A DNA stretch of 64,000 nt from Pseudoalteromonas luteoviolacea NCIMB 1942 (GTDB lineage: Bacteria; Pseudomonadota; Gammaproteobacteria; Enterobacterales; Alteromonadaceae). Made by a program: the position numbers and the translations under genes. Below the pieces are notes generated by a model. That model saw only the letters and a program-made list of their open reading frames with translations. It did not search any database and was not told where the DNA came from. Shown in pieces: positions 1 through 8,177 of the stretch. The DNA lies in NCBI RefSeq assembly GCF_001625595.1, contig NZ_AUXT01000183.1, positions 62,001-126,000 of the forward strand, given 5' to 3'. Position 1 is the first letter of the stretch. Each line of letters begins with the position of its first letter.

Positions 1-230
1 ATCCAAAAAAATGGTTAGGTGGCTACACTACCACAGGCTTTTTCTTGCATTATGTCAGGGTCACACATGACCCAGAATTCTTGTATAAATTTAACAAGAC
101 AGCTAAAGATCTTGGTAATTATACATGGTCATTTGATTCCGCGTTTAGAAGTATTTTAGGAAGAGGTGTTGACGATCTTTGGCAAGAATATGCCAACTTT
201 ATCAATAGTGGTGGACAACTCCCATATTGA
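1..230 (+). CDS. C-terminal fragment of a BSP-family (plant/bacterial basic secretory peptidase-like) protein
   Basis: The reading frame is already open at base 3 and stops at 228-230, so this is the 3' end of a gene that begins outside the window. About 75 residues are visible. They contain the pattern GGYTTTGFFLHYV, then a helix-rich stretch, then GRGVDDLWQEY near the end. That arrangement matches the C-terminal part of the basic secretory protein family (Pfam BSP), where a G-Y-x-T-x-x-F-L motif is followed by a closing D-x-L-W-x-x-Y. The metal-binding HExxH-like part expected upstream is not in the window, so peptidase activity cannot be judged. Assignment is by motif memory only. Confidence 0.55.
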   Translation, partial: PKKWLGGYTTTGFFLHYVRVTHDPEFLYKFNKTAKDLGNYTWSFDSAFRSILGRGVDDLWQEYANFINSGGQLPY

Positions 231-266
231 AAGGTGATAACTGATCCCTTCCCCGTCTAAAACCCT

Positions 267-307
267 GCAAGCTGCATTTGGCTTTTAAGTTTGAAGCGGC
301 TTGCTTT
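267..307 (+). terminator. Stem-loop after the BSP-family gene
   Basis: GCAAGCTGC (267-275) pairs with GCGGCTTGC (296-304), 9 bp including one G-T pair, with a 20-nt loop and a short T run after it. It sits 37 bp past the stop codon and before the next promoter. The T tract is short, so termination strength is uncertain. Confidence 0.45.
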
Positions 308-458
308 CACTAAAAATCAAACCAAATTATTCTGAACATAGATAAATAGCCCTAGCTAAGATCATATTTTTTTAGCGCATATAATCGTTCTACACTATGC
401 TGTTGAGAGTGGTACATTTTATCTAGTTTTACCAGCTCACAGTAGGAGTATAAGAATC

Positions 459-1628
459 ATGTCGGGCAACGCTAAGGTGCTAATAGTTGATGATGAAAAA
501 CCAGTGAGGGATATGATCCTCGCCGCACTCGAGCCTTGTTTTTCATGTGAGCAAGCCTCATCCGCACAAGAGGCCTATGAGATTCTTGAGAATTATAGCC
601 CGCAAGTAATTTTGATGGATATTAGCATGCCAGGTATTGATGGGCTTGCAGCTTGCGAGAAAATCAAAAACGAAATTTTAACCAGCAATTGCGCCCTATT
701 TCTGGTGTCCGGGTACAATAATTTAGATATGCGTTTACGCGCTTTTGATGTAGGCGCAGATGACTTCATTGCAAAGCCATTTCAAATCAAAGAACTCGTC
801 ACAAAAGTACAGAAGGTGTCTGAGTTTATTCAATCACAAGTGGAACTCAAAGCCAGCGAACAAGAGTCGATCACACTGGCCCTCTCTTCAATGCAACAGG
901 CTTCCCACTATAGTTTGGTAATGCAGTTCTTCAAATCACTTAACCAGTGCAAAAATGAGCATCAAGTAATCAATCAATTTTTCGCTACCATGAAACAATT
1001 AGGATTACTTACAAGCGTCATGGTCAAAAAAGAAGAGATTACTTTTTATGGTCCAAATGGCGCAAGTATCAGCCCAATAGAGCAAAACATATTTGAGTTA
1101 CTCTGTACAAAAGGTCGTCTGCATAGCTTTGGTAGACGATTGATTGTAAACGAAAAGCACATATCTTTTTTAATCAAAAACATGTCTGAATCACCCGAGG
1201 ATAGCGGTGCTATCAATGATATCTCAGTTGCTATAATTGAGGGGCTGGAAGCCAAATTACTGGACTTGTACCGCCAGCAAGCAATGGAACAAATCGTTGT
1301 AGATATCACTTCAGGCATTGGCGAATTACACACTTTATCAGAAGAGTATAAATGTTTAATACATGATGTCATGCATGACTTAAACCAGCAAATTACGTCT
1401 AGTTTTCATATTTTAGATTTAACTGAAGAGCAGGAGCAGTTTATTGCCAATTTAATTGAAAAAGAGGCCAAAAGCCTCGGCTCAATTGAACCGAAAATTA
1501 ATTTATTAAAATCAAACTTAACCAGCATAATCCAAAAAACTGATAAGTACTTTGAAATGGAGCAAAAAGTAGCTCCCGAGTTGGAAACGGACCTTGATTT
1601 AAACAATACTAAGCCAGAGTTATTTTGA
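459..1628 (+). CDS. Response regulator: N-terminal receiver plus unrecognised C-terminal region
   Basis: Residues 1-125 form a receiver domain: acidic pocket VDDE, phosphorylation site in ILMDISMPGIDG, and the KPF lysine motif with the Asp/Lys spacing intact. Residues about 140-389 match no output domain I know; there is no helix-turn-helix, GGDEF, EAL, HD-GYP or kinase motif. Predicted character is mixed alpha/beta then helical, possibly GAF-like, with a helical tail of charged heptad-like sequence that could dimerise. The start is supported by AGGAG at 444-448, 10 bp upstream. The gene converges on the hybrid kinase at 1620-5042 and their 3' ends overlap by 9 bp, so they may be partners, although they are not co-transcribed. 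Confidence 0.8.
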   Translation: MSGNAKVLIVDDEKPVRDMILAALEPCFSCEQASSAQEAYEILENYSPQVILMDISMPGIDGLAACEKIKNEILTSNCALFLVSGYNNLDMRLRAFDVGADDFIAKPFQIKELVTKVQKVSEFIQSQVELKASEQESITLALSSMQQASHYSLVMQFFKSLNQCKNEHQVINQFFATMKQLGLLTSVMVKKEEITFYGPNGASISPIEQNIFELLCTKGRLHSFGRRLIVNEKHISFLIKNMSESPEDSGAINDISVAIIEGLEAKLLDLYRQQAMEQIVVDITSGIGELHTLSEEYKCLIHDVMHDLNQQITSSFHILDLTEEQEQFIANLIEKEAKSLGSIEPKINLLKSNLTSIIQKTDKYFEMEQKVAPELETDLDLNNTKPELF

Positions 1629-4600
1629 GCAAAGTGTCGCTACTCTATTTAGTAACTCCTGAGGGCGAAACGGTTTGCGAATAATGTTTGCGTAAAGGGC
1701 ACTATCAAAATCGCTGACTTTTTCAATATCCACATAGCCGCTTATCATCTGCACTTTTATCTCTGGATGAAGCCCCTGAGCCTGTTTGACTAGACTAAAG
1801 CCATTTACATCGGGCATTAGTACATCCGATATGATCAAATCATATGCGTTTTCTTTTAGTATCTCCAGCGCTTCGATACCACAAGTTTTAGTGTCTACAG
1901 TGTGACCCGCCTGACATAGAAGTTTTGCCATTACGCCTGCAAGTGATGCTTCATCATCAACAACTAAAATGCGGCATGGCGTTTGGTGTACATGTTCATA
2001 GTTAAGCTTAGCTTGAGACATCAGCTTGGACTTAGATTCCAACGCAGGAAAATAAATGGTAAATGTAGTGCCTCTTTGACAGCTCTTTACATCAACAACG
2101 CCCAGACTGCGTTGAATAAATGCATATACTTGGCTTAACCCCAAGCCAGTGCCTTGATCACCCTTGGTTGAAAAGAAAGGATCAAAAATATTGTCTAAAT
2201 GCTGCTCTTTAATACCTTCTCCGGTATCTATTACTTCACACTTAACATGTAAACTCGTTGAGTGATCTATTTTATCATTTTGATACCAATCCAGACTTGT
2301 TTTGATGGTCACACTACCTGCTTCTTTAATTGCATGAACACTATTAATCACCAAGTTCAATATCATGTCATCAAAATCATGCCTATCAAGCTGCACATCA
2401 GGTAAATCCTCAGCCAAGTCAAAAATTAGCTTTATATCAGGCTTTAGTGACTTTTCTAGTAATTGGCGGCTATCAACAAGGGCGTCATTTAAAGAAAAAA
2501 CCTCACTCAGTGCACTTTCTTTTTTTGAAAAGCTCAATAATTTGTGGGTGAGATTTGTTGCCCGCTCTCCTGCTTTTACTATTTCTTGTACATAACTTTT
2601 GATTTCAGGCTCAAGAGATGACTGCATCGTAATAATATCGCTATACCCCAGCATTATCCCTATTAAATTATTGAAATCATGCGCTATCCCTCCCGTTAAT
2701 TTACCTAGCGCGTCCATTTTCATCGACCGCCTGAGCTGCTCTTCCTTATCTTTGATGTTGGTCAAGTCAACGCAGTTACCAATAAACCTTCTCACCCCAT
2801 TTGGCATAATAGGCAATTCGCTAATAGACAAGTGCATAGGAAACACATCTCCACAGGCCCGCTTGCCCATCACTTGCCTACCGATACCAATTACTTGTTT
2901 GTGACCAGTTGTAATGTAGTTAAGTAAAAAGGAGTCGTGGTGCTTTGCAAACTCCTCTGGCATCAACATTTTGACATTTTCACCAATTACATGCTGCGCC
3001 TCATATTGAAATGCAACCTCTGCGGCTTTGTTAAATGTCAGTATTTGCCCTTTGTCGTTGATGGTAATCACAGGATCAACCATTGATTGGAGCACTTCGT
3101 CTTTTTCTGCTTCTTTAAGCTCAAGTGATTCAATCACCTCGCGTAGCATCGTAATATCAGAAATTAGCGAAGCATATCTCGCTGCCTCGCTGGTTTCATC
3201 AGAAAGAATGAAACTATGCCACTCAGTAACCCGTTGCCTGCCTTTTTTATCTGCTATAGCAATTAACTGTTTTGCATTGTGTTCGTTCGATATAGTTTGA
3301 AGTAAGTAACGCTCTAGATCAGAATAGAAGTCAACTGCAACGAGCTCCGACAAATTACTCCCTACAAGAGAGTGTTGGCAACTGCCAAAAAGATCTGAAG
3401 CAGCCTGATTACAAAATACAATGTTAAGCGCTTGGTCCCATTCAATAATTGCCATCGGAGCGTGGCGAACCAACTCAGCTAATCGTTTTTGAATCTGCTG
3501 TAGTTCATAATCAGTTTTCTTTTGTACCGTAATGTCTGAAATAAACCCAGCCATTGCATAATTGCTTTTATTTTGCTTGATAATTGGAAACAGCGTAATG
3601 GCACAATAATACGTTTCTCCGCGAAATTTATAATGTATTTCTTCTCTTATATAGCTATCTCCAGACATCACCGACTGCATACGAAGCTCTAAGAAAGTGG
3701 CGATATTTTTTGGACATGCCTTTAATAACTCTTCGGCATTCGATACCTTAGTATCCGTAGTTAGAAAACGCTTCAACTGCCCGTTGAGATAAGCAACCTC
3801 ACCATTCTCCTGCAATAAAAATACGCTTTCAGGTAAGTTCTCAATGATGGAAAACAGTTTTCGCTCACTCAGCTGTAATTGCAACGTGAGTTCAAACTCT
3901 TTCTGTTGGTCTACAAATGCGATCAAATAGCAAGATAACCCCTGCTTTGCCATTGTCAGTTTAGTAATAGATAAGTTGATCGCATGCCATTTTTTCTGAT
4001 TTAGCCAAAAGCTTTTTATACTTTTTCCCCTGTGGCTATCCGCTTCTTTTGAAAGAGATACTAACTGTTTGGTGTCAAAGTCATGAGATAATATGAACTG
4101 CTCGTTAAATTGCTTTGATTCAGCCAAACCCTTTGAAAGGCATTGCTTGGCAGTATGGTTCAAGTCCAGTATTGCACCTTGCTCATCCACAATGACGACG
4201 GCATCTGTAATGCCCTCAAATAGCGCTTGAAAATAGTCCTTTTGCTGACTAACCTCGGAGTGACTTATGGCTAGGTCTTGGAACAATACATTGCTCCTTC
4301 TAGCCAGTTCACTAAGTTCATCTTTTCCACCAATATCAATAAAGGTGATACCTTTTTCGGCATGGAAATTATCAAAGTGAGTAAAAATTTTTCGCAGCCG
4401 CTTTTGAATCGAGACATGAAAGATCATTGCAACTAACAATGCGGTAACGAGCATGATGACAAAGAGCGGTGTAAAGGCATGCATGGTGGAATTTTCTATG
4501 TATTTTTCTGCATAGGAATAATCCGCCAAGATCAATAAACGCTTGGCATTTTCTTGATGAGTGGTACTTTGCGAAACTATCGGGCCAGACATAACAAAAA

Positions 4601-5042
4601 GGTTTGACTCGCGGTCAAATGAATCCATTGTCTCCTTTTGCACTAACACGTTTGATAAATTTGATGACTCAGATTCATTGAATTCAAACTTCGCGAGTAC
4701 TGCGCTTGCAGTCATGCCGATATACTCAGGTTGAGTAGCTAAAAACACTTCACCTTTATCATCAAATACAACGGCTAATTCAACGTCTGAGTGGGATTTC
4801 ATTAAGTTTAAATATTTATCAATTGCATCCTCTCGATTCTCAGAGACCATAAACTCTAGAGCTGTTTGTGCTTGCACGAAAAGGCTCATAACCTCGTCCA
4901 CACGCGTATTAAGATGACTATCAACGGTTTGTTTGAGGGTAAATAATTGTAAGGTCGCCACCTGAGCTAATAAACCAAACACCACTACAACAAAAATCTT
5001 CAGTGCAATAGGCAATCTGACAAAGTTTTTCACCGAGTGCAT
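1620..5042 (-). CDS. Membrane hybrid histidine kinase, multi-PAS, with a FixL-like PAS and a C-terminal receiver
   Basis: This 1140-residue protein has a first membrane helix at about 11-31, a periplasmic sensor of about 160 residues, a second helix at about 192-212, a HAMP-like linker, several PAS domains (about 270-750), HisKA with the phospho-acceptor H788 in GIAHDFNNL, an HATPase domain ending in GTGLGLSQVYAF, and a receiver with D1073 in LIISDVLMPD. The last PAS (about 655-765) resembles oxygen sensor FixL: KHHDSF supplies His702 at the haem-proximal position and IGIGRQV supplies Arg722 at the distal position. The kinase core is of the NtrB/FixL-like HDFNN subtype. The ATG at 5042 is preceded by AGGGG. 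No partner regulator is adjacent in the same direction. Confidence 0.85.
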   Translation of the reverse strand: MHSVKNFVRLPIALKIFVVVVFGLLAQVATLQLFTLKQTVDSHLNTRVDEVMSLFVQAQTALEFMVSENREDAIDKYLNLMKSHSDVELAVVFDDKGEVFLATQPEYIGMTASAVLAKFEFNESESSNLSNVLVQKETMDSFDRESNLFVMSGPIVSQSTTHQENAKRLLILADYSYAEKYIENSTMHAFTPLFVIMLVTALLVAMIFHVSIQKRLRKIFTHFDNFHAEKGITFIDIGGKDELSELARRSNVLFQDLAISHSEVSQQKDYFQALFEGITDAVVIVDEQGAILDLNHTAKQCLSKGLAESKQFNEQFILSHDFDTKQLVSLSKEADSHRGKSIKSFWLNQKKWHAINLSITKLTMAKQGLSCYLIAFVDQQKEFELTLQLQLSERKLFSIIENLPESVFLLQENGEVAYLNGQLKRFLTTDTKVSNAEELLKACPKNIATFLELRMQSVMSGDSYIREEIHYKFRGETYYCAITLFPIIKQNKSNYAMAGFISDITVQKKTDYELQQIQKRLAELVRHAPMAIIEWDQALNIVFCNQAASDLFGSCQHSLVGSNLSELVAVDFYSDLERYLLQTISNEHNAKQLIAIADKKGRQRVTEWHSFILSDETSEAARYASLISDITMLREVIESLELKEAEKDEVLQSMVDPVITINDKGQILTFNKAAEVAFQYEAQHVIGENVKMLMPEEFAKHHDSFLLNYITTGHKQVIGIGRQVMGKRACGDVFPMHLSISELPIMPNGVRRFIGNCVDLTNIKDKEEQLRRSMKMDALGKLTGGIAHDFNNLIGIMLGYSDIITMQSSLEPEIKSYVQEIVKAGERATNLTHKLLSFSKKESALSEVFSLNDALVDSRQLLEKSLKPDIKLIFDLAEDLPDVQLDRHDFDDMILNLVINSVHAIKEAGSVTIKTSLDWYQNDKIDHSTSLHVKCEVIDTGEGIKEQHLDNIFDPFFSTKGDQGTGLGLSQVYAFIQRSLGVVDVKSCQRGTTFTIYFPALESKSKLMSQAKLNYEHVHQTPCRILVVDDEASLAGVMAKLLCQAGHTVDTKTCGIEALEILKENAYDLIISDVLMPDVNGFSLVKQAQGLHPEIKVQMISGYVDIEKVSDFDSALYANIIRKPFRPQELLNRVATLCSK

Positions 5043-5135
5043 GTCAGTCCCCTACAGTGGTGGATTGACTTATTGTTTTTATGCACTTTTTATTCTGGGA
5101 TTGAACGCAAGGAAGCAAACAACCAAGGGGATAAG

Positions 5136-5315
5136 ATGAACGAAGCACTTTGCCTCTCAAAGCATATAGTTAATGCTCTGAGCATAGTACATAACAAAAA
5201 AACCACCCACTTATCAAAAAAAGGGCATCAAATTTACTACTTTGAAGATGAGAGAAATACAAAATTAAGCTTAGGTATTTACCTAAGTTGCCCCATTAAG
5301 AGGAACAACACCTAG
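5136..5315 (+). CDS. Possible small ORF, 59 aa, function unknown
   Basis: An ATG at 5136 follows AAGGGGATAAG, a good Shine-Dalgarno match. The product is basic and soluble with no recognisable motif, and its end overlaps the 3' end of the MerC-domain gene on the other strand by 20 bp. The region is otherwise the 253-bp gap upstream of the hybrid kinase and may simply be its promoter region. I cannot show that it is translated. Confidence 0.2.
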   Translation: MNEALCLSKHIVNALSIVHNKKTTHLSKKGHQIYYFEDERNTKLSLGIYLSCPIKRNNT

Positions 5316-5694
5316 CTGCTTTACACTCTTTAATATTTTTTAAATGTGAAAAGGCAACAATGAGGCTTCCTACAACGGTCAAAATCGTTTCACCATATTC
5401 TCCAAGAAAATCATGCCCAAAGAAAGCCGCGATTGATAGTACTGCCAGTCCTGTAATCCCAAACGAAAAAATGTGCCATTTACTATGTGTTTTACAGCCT
5501 GATACCAAAGCTAAAACACTTGTTAAAAGTACACCTCCAAGGAGCAATTGGTGAAATGCCTCTTCTTGTAAAAAGCTTACCGATAAGAAAGGCAATGCCA
5601 CAAACAAAATAGGCAGCACAATACAATGAATGACACACATTGTTGCCAAGCCGATAGACACTTTGTCTCCAACTTGTTGAAATTGACCACGCAA
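5296..5694 (-). CDS. MerC-domain integral membrane protein
   Basis: The protein is a small four-helix membrane protein of about 132 residues. CVIHC in the first helix and CKxxxCC-type cysteines at the C-terminus (ECKAARCCSS) are the features expected of MerC-domain proteins, which move mercury or other soft metals across the inner membrane. No merA, merR or merT is nearby, so a role outside mercury resistance is likely. The start is best placed at TTG 5694, because AGGAG lies 8 nt upstream of it and the 10 further N-terminal codons overlap that site. A Zur-box-like sequence lies just upstream. Metal specificity is unknown. Confidence 0.75.
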   Translation of the reverse strand: MRGQFQQVGDKVSIGLATMCVIHCIVLPILFVALPFLSVSFLQEEAFHQLLLGGVLLTSVLALVSGCKTHSKWHIFSFGITGLAVLSIAAFFGHDFLGEYGETILTVVGSLIVAFSHLKNIKECKAARCCSS

Positions 5695-5721
5695 TTTAAA
5701 TCTCCTCAAATTAAAAAGAAA

Positions 5722-5736
5722 CAATATAACATAACA
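5722..5736 (-). promoter_or_regulatory. Zur-box-like site upstream of the MerC-domain gene
   Basis: On the minus strand the sequence TGTTATGTTATATTG matches 11 of 15 positions of the gammaproteobacterial Zur palindrome TGTTATAWTATAACA. It lies 28 bp upstream of the TTG start. AT-rich DNA gives such matches by chance, so support is modest. Confidence 0.3.
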
Positions 5737-6055
5737 ATGCTGAGCAAATAATTATAAATTTCATGTCTTATTTAATACCTCGGTCATCACATTCACCCTC
5801 AAGATCTCTATATCCAATCGATTTAGTACATTTAGCAAATCCATAAAAGTTAATAAAAAAGACATCAACAACACATTTTTTTGTGAAATAAATTATGGCT
5901 TTACAAACGATAAACAACGTCCTCCCATACACAAATGGCCCGAATTCAAGTCAAAAAAAACACAAAATTAAAAATTTAAAACACAGAATTAACCTTTACA
6001 AACATTTTTTCAGTAAACTATCCACAGCTTTAACATCAGAATACAAGGAATAAGC
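5737..6055. other. AT-rich intergenic region upstream of the MATE gene
   Basis: No ORF with a ribosome binding site is visible. The only promoter-like pair found is TTTACA near 5995 with TATCCA 18 bp further on, which is weak. The MATE gene has AAGGAA just before its ATG. Long A and T runs occur between 5840 and 6010. Confidence 0.4.
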
Positions 6056-7441
6056 ATGAGTACGACTACAGCAGAAATGAGCACAATAGATGAGCAATCC
6101 GAATCTCCTTTGCTCACCGGACCTATATTTAAACAGTTCTGCTTTTTAGCAATCCCAACAATTTTAGGTATGGTCATTAATGGGCTGTACACTTTTGTTG
6201 ATGCACTGTTTATCTCTCAAGGGATTGGCGCGCAAGCAATGGGCGCTGTATCAGCAGTTTTCCCCATCCAAATGATACTCATCGCTATCAGCACAATGCT
6301 CGGCAGCGGTATGGCTTCTCTTGTGTCTAGATATCTAGGCGCTAAACGACAAAAAGATGCAAACGAAGTATTTTCTGCTTCATTTATGTTAGCCATATTG
6401 AGTGCATTGCTACTTTGTACTCTCACCTACTTGAACCTTGGCAGTATTTTTAGCCTGTTGGCTGTTCCAGAGTCTTTACAAGCTCAGGCAACTAGCTACA
6501 TTACTCCCATTGTGTTGTTTTGGGTAATTGGGTTTATTTGTAACCAAATTACTGAAGGCTTTCGCGCATCAGGAAACCCAAAAGCTATGATGCAAGTACT
6601 CTCTACTGCATCTATATTGAACATATTGTTGGATGCTCTTTTTATTTTTGTATTTGAGTGGGGAGTTGCAGGTGCCGCTTGGGCAACTATCTGTGCTTTA
6701 AGTATTGCCTTAGTTATTGCAATTCAACTTCAATCTAAGGGCGAAAGCGCTGTTAAATTCCAACGTCGTAGTTTACTGAGCCCAATCCAAGTTCATCTCA
6801 AAATGCTAAGCCTGGGATTACCAGTTTTACTTTCACACGGTGGCTTTTCAGTGATCTTAGCTGCAACAGTGTATTCAATCTCTACTGTATTCGCGCAAAA
6901 TTCTGAGCCCCTTATCACAGCCCACGGAATTTTGGTTCGATGTTACATGTTCTTGTTTTTACCAGTTATAGGCATGATGGTGGCGCTGCAAACCTTGGCA
7001 GGCTTTAACTATGGCGCTGGAGAGTTTTTGCGCGTTAAAAAGGCCTATCTGGTCGCGTGCCTAATCAGCACAATATGGGGATTGGTCGTTACCTTTATCC
7101 TGTGCTTAAACGCACAATGGCTTATTGCACTATTTACCAGCGATGAACTAGTAACGAATTTAGGGAAAGAGATTGCTTTAATTGCATTTGCAGGTTTTAC
7201 CACTGCAGGATTCTGTATGATGTCTAGTGGATTGTTTCAAGGAATGGGTAAAGCAATCCCAGCTACCATGTTAGATGCCGCCCGCACTTATGTATTACTT
7301 TTACCTTTAATGGTAACTCTACCAAAACTATACGGTTCGGACGCTTTATGGTGGTCATTTCCCATTGCAGACGTGGCTGGTGGAGTTTTTGCCCTCAGCT
7401 TTTCAATTTTCACACTTAACAGGCTAATAAAAAAGAACTAG
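6056..7441 (+). CDS. MATE family multidrug/Na+ antiporter
   Basis: A 461-residue protein with about 12 hydrophobic helices. The N-terminal sequence GPIFKQFCFLAIPTILGMVINGLY, interrupted here only for description, and the repeated P-x-x-G-x-x-x-A and N-I-L-L-D patterns are typical of MATE (NorM/DinF-like) exporters, which drive out organic cations with Na+ or H+. The two-lobe organisation (residues 1-230 and 250-461) is intact. The gene precedes vioA in the same direction but is separated from it by 736 bp and a stem-loop, so it is probably a separate unit. An exporter beside a pigment operon is a natural candidate for handling violacein or its intermediates, but that is inference from position. 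Confidence 0.88.
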   Translation: MSTTTAEMSTIDEQSESPLLTGPIFKQFCFLAIPTILGMVINGLYTFVDALFISQGIGAQAMGAVSAVFPIQMILIAISTMLGSGMASLVSRYLGAKRQKDANEVFSASFMLAILSALLLCTLTYLNLGSIFSLLAVPESLQAQATSYITPIVLFWVIGFICNQITEGFRASGNPKAMMQVLSTASILNILLDALFIFVFEWGVAGAAWATICALSIALVIAIQLQSKGESAVKFQRRSLLSPIQVHLKMLSLGLPVLLSHGGFSVILAATVYSISTVFAQNSEPLITAHGILVRCYMFLFLPVIGMMVALQTLAGFNYGAGEFLRVKKAYLVACLISTIWGLVVTFILCLNAQWLIALFTSDELVTNLGKEIALIAFAGFTTAGFCMMSSGLFQGMGKAIPATMLDAARTYVLLLPLMVTLPKLYGSDALWWSFPIADVAGGVFALSFSIFTLNRLIKKN

Positions 7442-7496
7442 AAAAGGATGGAGTTATAAAAAATTCATCTTACTTTTTCCATTGCAAATAAACAAA

Positions 7497-7537
7497 TACC
7501 GGGTTATCTATTGTTTTCCTACTCTAGGTAACCGGTA
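7497..7537 (+). terminator. Stem-loop after the MATE gene
   Basis: TACCGGGTTATCT (7497-7509) pairs with AGGTAACCGGTA (7526-7537) with one bulged G, and the loop is 16 nt. There is no T run after it, so it may be an RNA-stabilising hairpin or a protein site instead of an intrinsic terminator. Confidence 0.4.
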
Positions 7538-7769
7538 CAAGCTAAGATCAAACTCTCGTTAAAAGTGCAATCTTTCACAAAGAAATTTTCTCAATTTAAA
7601 TAACACGCTTTAAATTCTTCATATTCCCTTAAAAAAGAGTTGTTTTTTGCTATTAGTTCAGTTAATTCATGGTCTTATTCAATAGTCCTAAAGAACTATC
7701 TGCATAGTGACGTACACTTTGTAACCCGACTTGTAATACAATGAAATTACAGCTCCACATTTCCAACAT

Positions 7770-7836
7770 ATTTATCCCCAAATTGAAAACAAAAATTCAT
7801 CGATTTATCACCCAACCTGCACATTGATTTATCCCC
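7770..7836 (+). repeat. Three direct repeats (ATTTATCCCC-like) upstream of vioA
   Basis: ATTTATCCCC at 7770-7779, GATTTATCACCC at 7802-7813 and GATTTATCCCC at 7826-7836. The first and third continue with similar A-rich tails. Core-to-core spacings are 33 and 24 bp. They resemble a cluster of regulator sites about 340-400 bp upstream of vioA. Confidence 0.4.
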
Positions 7837-8119
7837 GAAAATAAAATTAAGGCTAACTTTGCAATAGAGCAAATGCACAAATTGCAATAATAAGGACAAT
7901 GAAGGATTTATTTCAGACCGAAAATATCATTATTTTAATAACATTTTACTGATCTTTGTTAATTATGAGGAACAACAGTGGTATCATTTAATAAAACGCA
8001 TACTGCGGGTTTGAATTATCGTAATCGATTGATTTTAGGGAATACGAATTTAATTTCATCGTGAACCAGTGAATAAACCGGCTTAAAAGTGATATTTGAT
8101 ATTTAATTAATGTTAATTA

Positions 8120-8147
8120 TTGATGAAGTCTCATTTAAAGCTATAAG
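8120..8147 (+). promoter_or_regulatory. Candidate sigma-70 promoter of vioABCDE
   Basis: TTGATG (8120-8125), a 16-bp spacer and TATAAG (8142-8147). The predicted transcript start near 8154 leaves a 24-nt leader containing AAGGAA before the vioA ATG. A competing ATG at 8171 is out of frame and too close to the ribosome site. Confidence 0.45.
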
Positions 8148-8177
8148 TTTTTAGGAAAACTCAAGGAAATATGGAAC

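Larger units (their letters stand above)
7442..8177 (+). promoter_or_regulatory. Long regulatory region upstream of vioA
   Basis: This is 736 bp of AT-rich DNA without a convincing gene. It contains the stem-loop at 7497-7537, three TTTATC(A)CCC repeats at 7770-7836, a perfect 10-mer repeat TGTTAATTAT at 7957-7966 and 8111-8120 (the second abuts the proposed -35), and a 17-codon ORF at 7899-7952 behind AAGGA. That short ORF has no Trp codon, so it is not an obvious tryptophan sensor. I see no lux-box-type palindrome. The length suggests that expression of the pigment operon is controlled by several factors. Confidence 0.5.

Noticed and set aside
1046..1606. Antisense ORFs opposite the receiver gene and similar shadow frames throughout
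   Set aside because: No ribosome sites or motifs; they lie inside well-supported genes on the other strand.
7899..7952. 17-codon ORF before vioA as a tryptophan-sensing leader
   Set aside because: It has a ribosome site but no Trp codon, and no attenuator stems follow.
7442..8177. LuxR-type quorum-sensing box upstream of vioA
   Set aside because: No CTG-N10-CAG style palindrome with the expected core was found by eye.
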